Shown here: one piece after another, positions 37,278 through 46,300 of the stretch
How positions within the stretch are numbered: the first letter of the stretch is position 1
How the letters are laid out: every line of letters starts with the position of its first letter
Assembly (NCBI RefSeq): GCF_000170855.1
Contig: NZ_ABCQ01000015.1
Location: forward strand, 34,437 to 98,436
DNA length: 64,000 bases
DNA from: Moritella sp. PE36
Lineage (GTDB): Bacteria > Pseudomonadota > Gammaproteobacteria > Enterobacterales > Moritellaceae
Direction of reading: 5' to 3'
Made by a program: the position numbers and the translations under genes
Notes under the pieces: generated by a model
Told to the model about the DNA's origin: nothing
The model's database searches: none
What the model saw: the letters and a program-made list of their open reading frames with translations, nothing else

Positions 37278-37625
37278 TTATTCATGCTCGGTCACGTGAC
37301 AAGCCAGATCATGTACCACATGACGAATATGGTGATCATCCAATCGATAGAGGATTTGTTTACCTTGACGTTCAGAACGTAAAATACGCGCTTCACGTAA
37401 ATGACGTAAATGATGGCTGGTCAGTGATTGTGACATACCGGTAACCGCTGATAACTCAGAGACAGGAACAGGGCCAGCCATACAGGCAAGCACTAAGCGG
37501 ATACGGCCTTCATCGCCTAACAAATGAAAAAGATGCGCAAGAGAAGCAATATGCTGATCATCTAATGCCGGTAATTCAGCATTACATTGTGGTTCTGGGC
37601 AACATTGAGATTCTAATTTTGGCAT
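37278..37625 (-). CDS. ArsR/SmtB-family metal-responsive repressor
   Basis: 115 aa winged-helix regulator. The recognition helix is SELSAVTGMSQSLTSHHLRHLREA and the wing ERQGKQILYRLDD. Two potential metal sites are present: an N-terminal Cys cluster (SQCCPEPQCN) and an alpha-5 site rich in Asp/His (DDHHIRHVVHDLACHVTEHE), the pattern used by zinc sensors such as SmtB/ZiaR. It probably represses zntA and itself until zinc or cadmium binds. The ATG is preceded by CGGGGCAGA. Confidence 0.88.
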   Translation of the reverse strand: MPKLESQCCPEPQCNAELPALDDQHIASLAHLFHLLGDEGRIRLVLACMAGPVPVSELSAVTGMSQSLTSHHLRHLREARILRSERQGKQILYRLDDHHIRHVVHDLACHVTEHE

Positions 37626-37709
37626 TCTGCCCCGCTAAGATAAAAATGGATGAAAGGAAAGTGTAACACTTAAGGTCACAGGGGCAACACCTACCGGGTT
37701 TGCAGATCA

Positions 37710-37758
37710 AAAATGCCAGCCTAATATACACGAATAGCGCATACTCAGCTGGCATTTT
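37710..37758 (-). terminator. Terminator-like hairpin after the NCS2 gene
   Basis: Perfect 11-bp stem AAAATGCCAGC / GCTGGCATTTT with a 27-nt loop; the minus strand ends in TTTTT. The stem resembles those of the 39509 and 49811 repeats (AAAATACCAGC). Confidence 0.7.
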
Positions 37759-37766
37759 GTTTATTA

Positions 37767-37795
37767 CATTGACGGCCCCAGAGGCACCGTCAATG
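37767..37795 (-). terminator. Second hairpin after the NCS2 gene
   Basis: Perfect 9-bp stem CATTGACGG / CCGTCAATG with an 11-nt loop, 17 bp after the stop codon. It may protect the mRNA 3' end together with the terminator next to it. Confidence 0.6.
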
Positions 37796-37811
37796 TTAGT
37801 GATTTAACGCA

Positions 37812-39173
37812 TTAGATAAACGCTAGTTTCGCAATGAATACCACAGCCAATACATTCATACCTAAAGACACATCGGCAGAACGACCTGTACCATGCTTAA
37901 TGATAGTGAATGATAAGAAGCCTAAGATAATACCGTCAGCGATTGAATACGTTAACGGCATCATGATTGCAGTGATTGCCGCTGGTACGTAATCGGTAAA
38001 TTCATCCCAGTTAACTTTATGTAAACTGCCAACCATTAAGAAAGCAACATAGATCAACGCACCCGCAGTCGCATAACCAGGTACAATCTGGGCAATCGGC
38101 GCAAAGAACATCGATGCTAAGAATAACAGACCAACAACAACCGCAGTTAAACCAGTACGACCACCTTCGGCAATACCGGCATTACTTTCGATATATGTTG
38201 TTACCGGTGGACAACCAATTATCGCACCAGCAACACTGGCAACACTGTCTGCTGTTAAGGCTTTGTTTAGATTTTCAATTTTGCCATCTTTGTTGTACAT
38301 ATTAGATTTTTCAGCCACACCAATCATAGTGCCAGCGGTATCAAACATGTTAACAAATAGGAATGCTAGGATGATACTGACCATAGATACGTCTAATGCA
38401 CCCATTACGTCCATTTTCATGAATGTTTTTGACAAACCCGTTGGTAGTGATACCACTTGGTCTGGTAGGCTTACTAAACCCATAATTACACTGATCGCAG
38501 TAGTAACAACAATACCGATTAACACCGCACCAAATACTTTACGCGTTGCTAAGATAGCGATAATTAAGAAGCTTAATGAACCTAAGATAACTTTAGGATC
38601 ATGGAAGTTACCCAGTGTCACTAACGTTGCAGGGCTTGCAGTGATGATACCTGCAGCTTTTAAACCAATAATACCTAAAAACAGACCAACACCCGCTGTC
38701 ATTGCGTAGCGCAAGCTGCTTGGAATGCTATCGATGATCCAGCTACGTAGTCTCGTCACACTCATCAATACAAATACAATGCTTGAAATGAATACCGCAC
38801 CTAATGCAACTTCCCACGTATAGTCCATGCCCTTTACGACAGCAAAGGTAAAGAAGGCATTAAGCCCCATGCCTGGCGCTAGACCCACAGGCCAGTTCGC
38901 ATAAAGACCCATGAAGATACAGCCAATTGCAGCACTTAATGCTGTTGCAACGAATACCGCTTGGTAGTCCATGCCTGCAATAGACATGATATCAGGGTTA
39001 ACAAATAGGATATAAGCCATGGTAACGAAAGTCGTTAAACCTGCCATTACTTCTGTTTTAATCGTGGTGTTATGTGCTTTTAGCTTGAACAACTTTTCCA
39101 GCAAAGTTGCAAAAGCAGACGTGTTTGTTGATTCAGAGGTAGACTGACTTGCGGTATTCATTAAAGTACTCAC
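37812..39173 (-). CDS. NCS2-family purine permease (AzgA/adenine-hypoxanthine type)
   Basis: 453 aa with about thirteen membrane segments. The AzgA-like branch signatures are present: TEVMAGLTTFVTMAYILFVNPDIM (key part MAYILFVNP), GLAPGMGLNAFFTF, LFVNMFDTAGTMIGVAEKS and CPPVTTYIESNAGIAEGGRTGL (key part TTYIESNAGIAEGGRTG). These proton symporters bring in adenine, guanine or hypoxanthine. There is no purine riboswitch-like leader upstream. The substrate within the purines cannot be told from sequence by eye. Confidence 0.92.
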   Translation of the reverse strand: MSTLMNTASQSTSESTNTSAFATLLEKLFKLKAHNTTIKTEVMAGLTTFVTMAYILFVNPDIMSIAGMDYQAVFVATALSAAIGCIFMGLYANWPVGLAPGMGLNAFFTFAVVKGMDYTWEVALGAVFISSIVFVLMSVTRLRSWIIDSIPSSLRYAMTAGVGLFLGIIGLKAAGIITASPATLVTLGNFHDPKVILGSLSFLIIAILATRKVFGAVLIGIVVTTAISVIMGLVSLPDQVVSLPTGLSKTFMKMDVMGALDVSMVSIILAFLFVNMFDTAGTMIGVAEKSNMYNKDGKIENLNKALTADSVASVAGAIIGCPPVTTYIESNAGIAEGGRTGLTAVVVGLLFLASMFFAPIAQIVPGYATAGALIYVAFLMVGSLHKVNWDEFTDYVPAAITAIMMPLTYSIADGIILGFLSFTIIKHGTGRSADVSLGMNVLAVVFIAKLAFI

Positions 39174-39508
39174 TTTTTAATTCGTTCATCTTACTCACTG
39201 TATAACAGCGGTTGTCTGTACTTATTGCTCTTTCAGCAACTGATAGATACAAACCAAGATGACTGGTTGTTTAATAAATGGCTGTCGCATAGCGGAAAAG
39301 TGGAAAGTTCTAAGCTGACAATTATTAAATAACCGGATTTAAAATATAGGTAATTATTACCTGCTATATTCACTTTGTGAACGGCGGGATTATCTGCTAA
39401 TTTGAGTTGAATTGAAAGTTTTTTGTCATTAAAGCATACTTTTATTATATAAAACTATGATTTCAGTGAACATTATGGACCAAACTCCTAAAAGTATAGT
39501 TTTAGCTA
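39174..39508. other. Intergenic region upstream of the NCS2 permease
   Basis: 335 bp that should contain the NCS2 promoter. I see no gene, no purine riboswitch pattern and no repeats apart from the boundary repeat that begins at 39509. Confidence 0.6.
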
Positions 39509-39546
39509 AAAAATACCAGCACGCAGCTGGTATTTTTAATATAAAC
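39509..39546 (+). repeat. Left copy of a 38-bp flanking repeat (also a terminator)
   Basis: AAAAATACCAGC-ACGCA-GCTGGTATTTTT hairpin followed by AATATAAAC. It matches 49811-49848 at 36 of 38 positions in the same orientation. It lies just past the 3' end of the minus-strand 1108-aa gene, so it can serve as its terminator. Confidence 0.9.
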
Positions 39547-39571
39547 CAGTAAACGTTTACTGGTTTATATT
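39538..39571. repeat. 34-bp perfect palindrome
   Basis: AATATAAACCAGTAAAC followed directly by its exact reverse complement (centre between 39554 and 39555). It overlaps the end of the 38-bp repeat and ends 14 bp before the stop codon of the neighbouring gene. Confidence 0.93.
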
Positions 39572-39584
39572 GGCTTAAACAGGA

Positions 39585-42500
39585 TTACCTAAGTAACAGA
39601 AGAAGTGGGCCGGAATCATTACACGGTACGAAATTACGTGTTTTGTAACGATGCTTAATAATTATATCAATGTCATCAATTGAATCTATATTAATTATTT
39701 CACCACCTCTGTCACTTAACTGCAGTGATAATCGCCATCCAGTTGCAGCAACACTGCGCTCTTTAAAGCTATATATTGGGTTTACTAACTCCTTGTTACC
39801 ATCCAATATACTAATATTTGCTTTTACATTCTCACGATGGTTATTTTTAAATGTCATCGTATCCTGATTTGCATCCCAAAAGCGTGCATCGTAAGCAATC
39901 ATTTCATTTTCAATTACTGGTGCTAAACTATCTCGATTATCAATTACTTTACCTGGCGTAGGTGTTCTAAAGTAACTTGAGCCACCGTAGGTTAAGTATG
40001 CCCTAGTGTCTGTTTCATCTGAGTAATAACTGGATGTATTAATATTGATATACATGGAGTCAATTTTATCACCGTAATTACCACCATCAATTAAACAAGA
40101 CAAGTCTGTGTCAGAACCTACAATTGGCCCTGCAAATAGATTCGTTCTTGGAAATGATTTTGCAGTGCTAAATTCAGCTGTTAACCAGTATGCAGATCCG
40201 ACATTACGACTTAAAGTGTGTAATTTAGCGGTAAATGCCTCATCAGCATTCAACATTCCCGGTCCACCTTGTGGGTCTGGATACATTTTATATTCGCCAT
40301 TTTCTCTTTCAACATAACCAAAAATATCTTTTTTCAGCGAAATTGTATCTTGCGCAAGTTGGGTTGGACGGGTGCCTCTACGCGCATCAAAGCTTTGTAA
40401 ACTATTATAGAAATCTTCCAATTGCCAAATAGTATATAAAGAAAATAACCCTGATTTACTGTAACCTTTACTTAAATCTTTAAAATCCTCCTGCCATTTA
40501 TATTCCAACGCACCTACAGCATAGAATAACCACTCTTGGACTTGTTCAAAGGCAAGTTTAGCTTTATTTACGTCATTGGTTAATCGTGTAAAGTGGATTG
40601 GATCTGCATAATAACGAGTTTTCAGCGTCTGATCATAAGCGTTAATTTGTGTAATTATACGCTGTGCTTGCTTGAGAAAACCTGAAAGCTTTTCATTTTC
40701 AATGATGATTGTATTTTTAGCTCGGGCGATATCCCAGTCTGCCGTTGCCAATTGCTGAGTCCAGTTTGCTATGCGAGCTTTAGAATTAATATCTAATAAA
40801 CGTCGCTCAGAACTAATAATCACAGCACGCTCCAGCGCTGACATTATTTCAATATACGTCTTAGGATCTTTAATGCTCCTATTTTTGATATCATCGTGTA
40901 ATGAATCTATTGCAGAAGTTAACTCATCAACAGACACTAACCCGTCATCTCTAATGAATTTGTTCATAAAAGAAAGCATGGCATCCAATTCTTTACCTGA
41001 TATAAAGCTATCGTTCCTATCTGAAGAAGATCTTATATAGTCATTTAACAAAACGTTAACATCACCATATTGAATATAGATTTTTTCGAGGACTTGAGAA
41101 ACCCCTTTTTCTTCCTCTAAACGAGCACCTTCTATAGTTATTGCTTTTTTTATGTTTTCTTTTTCTTGTTTAGCGCGTTTTAGATCGATATTGGCCATAT
41201 TCATAAGGTTGTACTGCTGTGATATTTGACTCCCCTCTCGCGCCTTATTATCGGTTAGACAGTTATTCGTTCCATTTTCCAAGCTACAGCCAAGTAATAG
41301 ATAAAGCTGATTATTTAAGTTACGGTGGGTCTCACTGTAATACCCCGCGTAATTATCCAGATTATATTGGTAAGTGTTTAAACTATCTTCAGCTCTTTTT
41401 TGAGCTTGCTTTGCAGATGAAATAAGCCCATCTTCAGTGATGATTTTTTTTATGGCGTTATATGAATCATAAGTAAAATTACCATCAATACCATAGCCCT
41501 GAATTAATAACACAGTATCGAATGGCATATTCAAGATGTTAAACTTGCCGCTGACCCAACGCGAAGATGTTGCTAAGTCATTTAAGTGTTCATTCACCTG
41601 TCCAAGCAACTGGGGAACACTTGAGGCGAAGCTTGCTTGTCCAAGTTTTTCTGTTCCAAACAGCGTTTGTAATCTGGCTAATTTAACACTTAGATCTTCT
41701 CGCGTATTATCTAACTCATCTTGTTCAACGCTTAATCCTTGACGAACTTGTAATTTTGCAATAGCTAATGTTTGCTCTGCAACACGATTCATGAGGTCAA
41801 GCACTAAAGCCACATCTTTAAAGTCAGCGGTTAATTTAGGTGCAGTCTCATCAATTGGGTTATAAATTCCTCGTTTAGGCACTAGGTCAAAGTAAATGTC
41901 GCGATTCTCGGAGATAACTATCCAATAATTATCCAGAGTGTTTCGTAGTGTGTTTAGCGCTTCCTCACGTAACTGATATTCGCTTTCAATATTGGCCTCT
42001 TCACCTAATGTTAACCAATCAATTTGAGCTTGATCTATGTTTTGCTGAGCAAGGATCATATCGGCCGCAGCGCGATCGTAATATACATCTAGCAGGAGGT
42101 GAGAGAGTCCCAGATCTTCTTTTTTAGCTTGATTTAAAAATTTATTCAGTTCTTGTACCTTAGTGCTAGCCTGAATTTTATTATTTTCATGCCAAAAAGT
42201 ACCAAAATCTGAATTAATTAGAATTTCATTTAACTGTGGGCTACTAATATCAAGATTATACAAATTAGTTAGGTAACTAAATATAGCCTTAGTATCAGCT
42301 GGATTTAGCGGATAAGTAGCTTGAACTAACGCCTTAATTGGATCGGTCAAAGTTGCCGCTTGACGCTCAAAAGACTCACATTGGTTATTATTTAAATCCC
42401 CCAATTTACAGTATTTTATCGGTACAGAAAAGTTATTTGAATCGCACATCCCACCACCTCCAGGTCTACCGCTGTAACCAGAAGGACAAGTCCTTTTGGT

Positions 42501-42911
42501 CGGTTTAAATGATGATGTACATTTCTCATATTTAGTTATATATTTGTAGCCTCCCATCCACGGTACTCGGATAGTATAAGGGGCTGTTTTAACGCAGGTT
42601 TTTTTTATACATGATTGCCTGTTGTTATTGTAGCCCGCAGGGCAAGAATCAGTAGTCCCTATACTACTACGACACTGATTGTTCTTCATAAATTGACCCT
42701 TAGGGCATTTCAGTGATGGACCAGTATGTACGATCAACTTGCTGCAAGTTCTTCCTTCTAATGAAGCACCGCCTTCGCAACTAAAATACTTAAATTCGTC
42801 CCCCAAATTGGGATATTCAAGGTAGCGTCTATATTCTTTCCCGCTAGCAATCGCTTGGGAAGAAAAAACAATACAAAGTATCATTGTTAAATAGAGTTTT
42901 ATTCTGAGCAT
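39585..42911 (-). CDS. Exported TcA-like protein with Cys-rich head and TcB-binding-like C-terminus
   Basis: 1108 aa with a Sec signal (MLRIKLYLTMILCIVFSSQAIAS). Residues about 40-185 form a Cys-rich, CPxGY-repeat region (CPKGQF, CPAGYN, CPSGYSG). Residues 190-870 are strongly helical with coiled-coil stretches. Residues 939-1094 resemble the TcB-binding end of TcA subunits of insecticidal Tc toxins: GGNYGDKIDSMYININ then TRAYLTYGG, and finally TGWRLSLQL followed by DSIDDIDIIIKHRYKTR, echoing the WRLELP...ISDVILHLRYTAR pattern. It lacks the N-terminal receptor and pore parts of a classic TcA. It diverges from the TcB/TcC-like RHS gene, its likely partner. Confidence 0.6.
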   Translation of the reverse strand: MLRIKLYLTMILCIVFSSQAIASGKEYRRYLEYPNLGDEFKYFSCEGGASLEGRTCSKLIVHTGPSLKCPKGQFMKNNQCRSSIGTTDSCPAGYNNNRQSCIKKTCVKTAPYTIRVPWMGGYKYITKYEKCTSSFKPTKRTCPSGYSGRPGGGGMCDSNNFSVPIKYCKLGDLNNNQCESFERQAATLTDPIKALVQATYPLNPADTKAIFSYLTNLYNLDISSPQLNEILINSDFGTFWHENNKIQASTKVQELNKFLNQAKKEDLGLSHLLLDVYYDRAAADMILAQQNIDQAQIDWLTLGEEANIESEYQLREEALNTLRNTLDNYWIVISENRDIYFDLVPKRGIYNPIDETAPKLTADFKDVALVLDLMNRVAEQTLAIAKLQVRQGLSVEQDELDNTREDLSVKLARLQTLFGTEKLGQASFASSVPQLLGQVNEHLNDLATSSRWVSGKFNILNMPFDTVLLIQGYGIDGNFTYDSYNAIKKIITEDGLISSAKQAQKRAEDSLNTYQYNLDNYAGYYSETHRNLNNQLYLLLGCSLENGTNNCLTDNKAREGSQISQQYNLMNMANIDLKRAKQEKENIKKAITIEGARLEEEKGVSQVLEKIYIQYGDVNVLLNDYIRSSSDRNDSFISGKELDAMLSFMNKFIRDDGLVSVDELTSAIDSLHDDIKNRSIKDPKTYIEIMSALERAVIISSERRLLDINSKARIANWTQQLATADWDIARAKNTIIIENEKLSGFLKQAQRIITQINAYDQTLKTRYYADPIHFTRLTNDVNKAKLAFEQVQEWLFYAVGALEYKWQEDFKDLSKGYSKSGLFSLYTIWQLEDFYNSLQSFDARRGTRPTQLAQDTISLKKDIFGYVERENGEYKMYPDPQGGPGMLNADEAFTAKLHTLSRNVGSAYWLTAEFSTAKSFPRTNLFAGPIVGSDTDLSCLIDGGNYGDKIDSMYININTSSYYSDETDTRAYLTYGGSSYFRTPTPGKVIDNRDSLAPVIENEMIAYDARFWDANQDTMTFKNNHRENVKANISILDGNKELVNPIYSFKERSVAATGWRLSLQLSDRGGEIINIDSIDDIDIIIKHRYKTRNFVPCNDSGPLLLLLR

Positions 42912-43318
42912 GATTATTTATTCACCTAGTGTAGAGTTGTTGACATTTTATTTTACTAATACGTACTTATTAGGTGGTGTATAACTAGTTAATAACGGCT
43001 TTTAAAGACAAAAACACTGGTTTTGATACTTAGCCTAGGTTTTGTCAATGGAGACCGTGACAAGCATCAGGAAACAGACTTTAAAATAATAAATGAATTG
43101 ACTTATTACAAATATTTACACTTAATTGCACTTCTTTACATTAAAATCAATGTGATAGCACAGTATTCGACAATTTAAATTAACGTCTGCATTAGATGGT
43201 GGCAATAATTATGGGGCTATCACAGCTGCTTACCACTTATCCTCTAAAGTAGTTTTTAATCTCGATGATCATGACTAGAACAGTTGAATATACGGATATC
43301 CATATAAAGGAATTTTGA
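42912..43318. promoter_or_regulatory. Divergent promoter region of the Tc-like pair
   Basis: 407 AT-rich bp between two divergent start codons. A TTGACT at 43098 could be a -35 element for the plus-strand gene, but the -10 match is weak. No gene, repeat or clear operator was found. Shared control of both toxin-like genes is likely from the layout. Confidence 0.45.
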
Positions 43319-46300
43319 ATGAATTTTTTAGTTGTCATTAACATTCGGGTTATTTTTTTGGTGATCGCGTGTTGCTGTGCTTGGGGGGCATATGCCAGTG
43401 AGCCGAGCGCTGTCTCCCCTACAATTTTATCTTTGCCTTCTGGGCCAGGAACCATCCAAGGGCTTGGTGAGGGTTTTACAACACAATTGAATACAGGCAC
43501 TAGCCAAGATGTACTTAACTTTGACCTACCCTTAGGCCGTAATCAATTAACTCCTGTCTTATCGGTCGTGTACGACAGTGGGTTTGGTAATGGTTTACTG
43601 GGGATAGGGCGACGATTAAGCGTACCTTATATTCAACGCCAAACCACTAATGGGCTACCTCATTACGATGACAGTGAGTCAGATGTATTTATCAATCACC
43701 AGGGCGCAGAATTAGTTCATATTGGTGCTGACGAGTATCGCGCCAAAATTGAAGGACAATTTGTTAAATATCAGCAACTCGATCAAGGTTGGCGTATTTA
43801 TCTGCCTAATGGTCAAGTTTGGTTATTAGGTCAAGACAACTCAGCTCAGCATAGTGATAGTTCTGGACAAAAGGTTTTTCAGTGGTTTATACAAAGCATT
43901 ACCGACAGTAATGGTAATCAAATCAACTACTATTACGACAAATTTGATAACACCCAAGCGGTATATCTCACGCAAATAGATTATAATAATGGCGATAGTA
44001 TCGTTGAACTTGAGTATGAATCACGTCCCGATCCAATTGTTTCATTTCTACCTACCTTTGAGTTAACAAAAGCATTTCGTCTTAAGAAAATAATAACTTT
44101 CAACTATACAAATCGAGTGGCCAATTATCAATTTGATTATGAAATAACGACACAATGGCAGTCCTTGTCTCGCTTAGTTTTAGTATCAAAAACGGCTGGA
44201 AATGGACAAGATACAGCGCCACCGACACGCTATCGCTACACCGATTTTGATCTTAAAAAAGCCACTAGCCATTACGTTCCTTCTGCCAGAGGTTTTCCTC
44301 TGCATAGCCCTGATACAGATTTTATTGATATCAATGCCGACGGGTTGCCAGATGTCCTTAATACTGGATTTTCACCTCATCGATATTGGCTCAATCAAGG
44401 GCCTGACTCTAATGGAGAAGTGCAATTTTCAACTATGCAAAAAATGAAAACACATTCTCGAAATCGCTTATCCAGTCCTTCGGTAAAATGGGGAGACATG
44501 AACGGCGATGGAAGGGTCAATATGTTAAGCGTTTCTCGTAGTGCAAGTTATATTTTTAAACTGGATGATAGTCACAACTGGCAATTAAATGGCGATCTTG
44601 GCCGCCCTAAATTACCAATTAGTAGTAATAATGCAAGATTAATTGATATCAATAATGATAGATTGGCCGATATTTTTGTAACGAATAATAAATCAGCAAA
44701 TGGTATTTTTGCGCACAGTGTGGCATTAAATACAGGACAAGGTTGGGGTGAACCGATACAAATGCCGATGCCACAAAAAAGTGCTGGCGTTAGCTTGGCT
44801 AATCCAACCACATTTATGGCTGATATCAATGGTGATGGACTGACTGATTTGGTTCACATTACCCGATCAACCATGTTTTTCTTTGCTGGACGTGGAACAG
44901 ATGGCTTCTCTCAGGCTATTGAAATAGATAATTTTAGGTCTATTGGTCGACAAATATTTGATATCCGCCAGGTACGCTTTGCTGATTTAAACCACGACGG
45001 TATGGCTGATTTAATTTATTTAAATGGCAGCCGTCTGACAATTTGGCCAAATAGAGGTCGTAATCGTCAACATGAATATTTTTCTTTCGGCGAGTCGCTA
45101 ACTATTGAACATCCTGACCGATTTGCGCCAAGTGCAGTCAAAATGGCTGATATCGATGGAAATGGAGTGATGGACGTAGTGTGGTATCGCCCTGGAAAAC
45201 GCGAAAAATCTTTTACTTATTTGACACTGGTTCCAGATGTAATGCCAAATCAGCTACTGTCAGTGGATAACGGTGTAGGTAAGGTATCAAGTATCGAATA
45301 CGCCAGTGTCGCTTCAGAAATGCTGCGCGACAAAAATGAAAATACACCTTGGCAGCATACCTTGCCAATGGCGATGCAAATAGTAAAACATGTCACAACT
45401 AGAGATTCTAGCAAACCGAGCCAAAAAGAGCGTAAAACTTACCAGTATCGAGATGGCTTTTTTTTTGCTAAAGAACGTAAATTTGTGGGATTTCGTCAGG
45501 CAACACAAATTGATCCTGCGTCTAAATCAACTAAAGGTGGTAAAACTGTTTATGATTTCTTGCTCGGGCTTGAGGACGAATCGTTGCGCGGTAAAATTAG
45601 CCAAATCGAAAAACAAGATGATAAAGGTCGAATTTTTTGGCGTGAAACTCAAACGTGGCAATCAAGACGCTTATTTGACAGCACTGATGATGATCGGTTT
45701 GTATCTTTTGCTAGCGTGAAACGTCGAGAGCGAGAATTGATTGAACAAGATCGGGGTACCCCAATTACCTTAGCGTGGGAATATCAGCATGACGATTATG
45801 GCAATTTAATTTATCGACATGAATTTGGTCGATTAGATAATGTCTTTAACGATGAACGTAAGACACTTTGGCGTTATAGCGCAGAAAACAGCACTTCTCT
45901 TGTGAACTGGCAATTACACAAGCCAGTTGAGAAAATAGTCAAAAATGCAGATGGCGTTATCGCCTCTAAAGAACAATGGTTTTACGACGATGAAAGTTTC
46001 AGCGCTAATAATTTGGGGAGTGTAAAAGAAGGAAATCTTACCGCTCATCAGCAATGGGTTAAACCCAATAGTTCCAATAAAACCATATTCACCAAACGAC
46101 AACGCTATGATCAATACGGCAATGCCGTGGAATTTTTCAGTCCTTTGTATGGTGAGCAGCCAGGTCATCATGTCACTATCAAATATTTGAATGGTTTATA
46201 CCCCATTCAAGAAAGTTTGCACCTTGGTGGTCAAAGTCTCGTAGCAAAAGCTGAGTATGATACAACCCTTGGGGTTATGACTCAGTTTGAGGATTTTAAC

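Noticed and set aside
39174..39508. Purine riboswitch upstream of the NCS2 permease
   Set aside because: I looked for the conserved junction and loop bases on the minus strand and did not find them.
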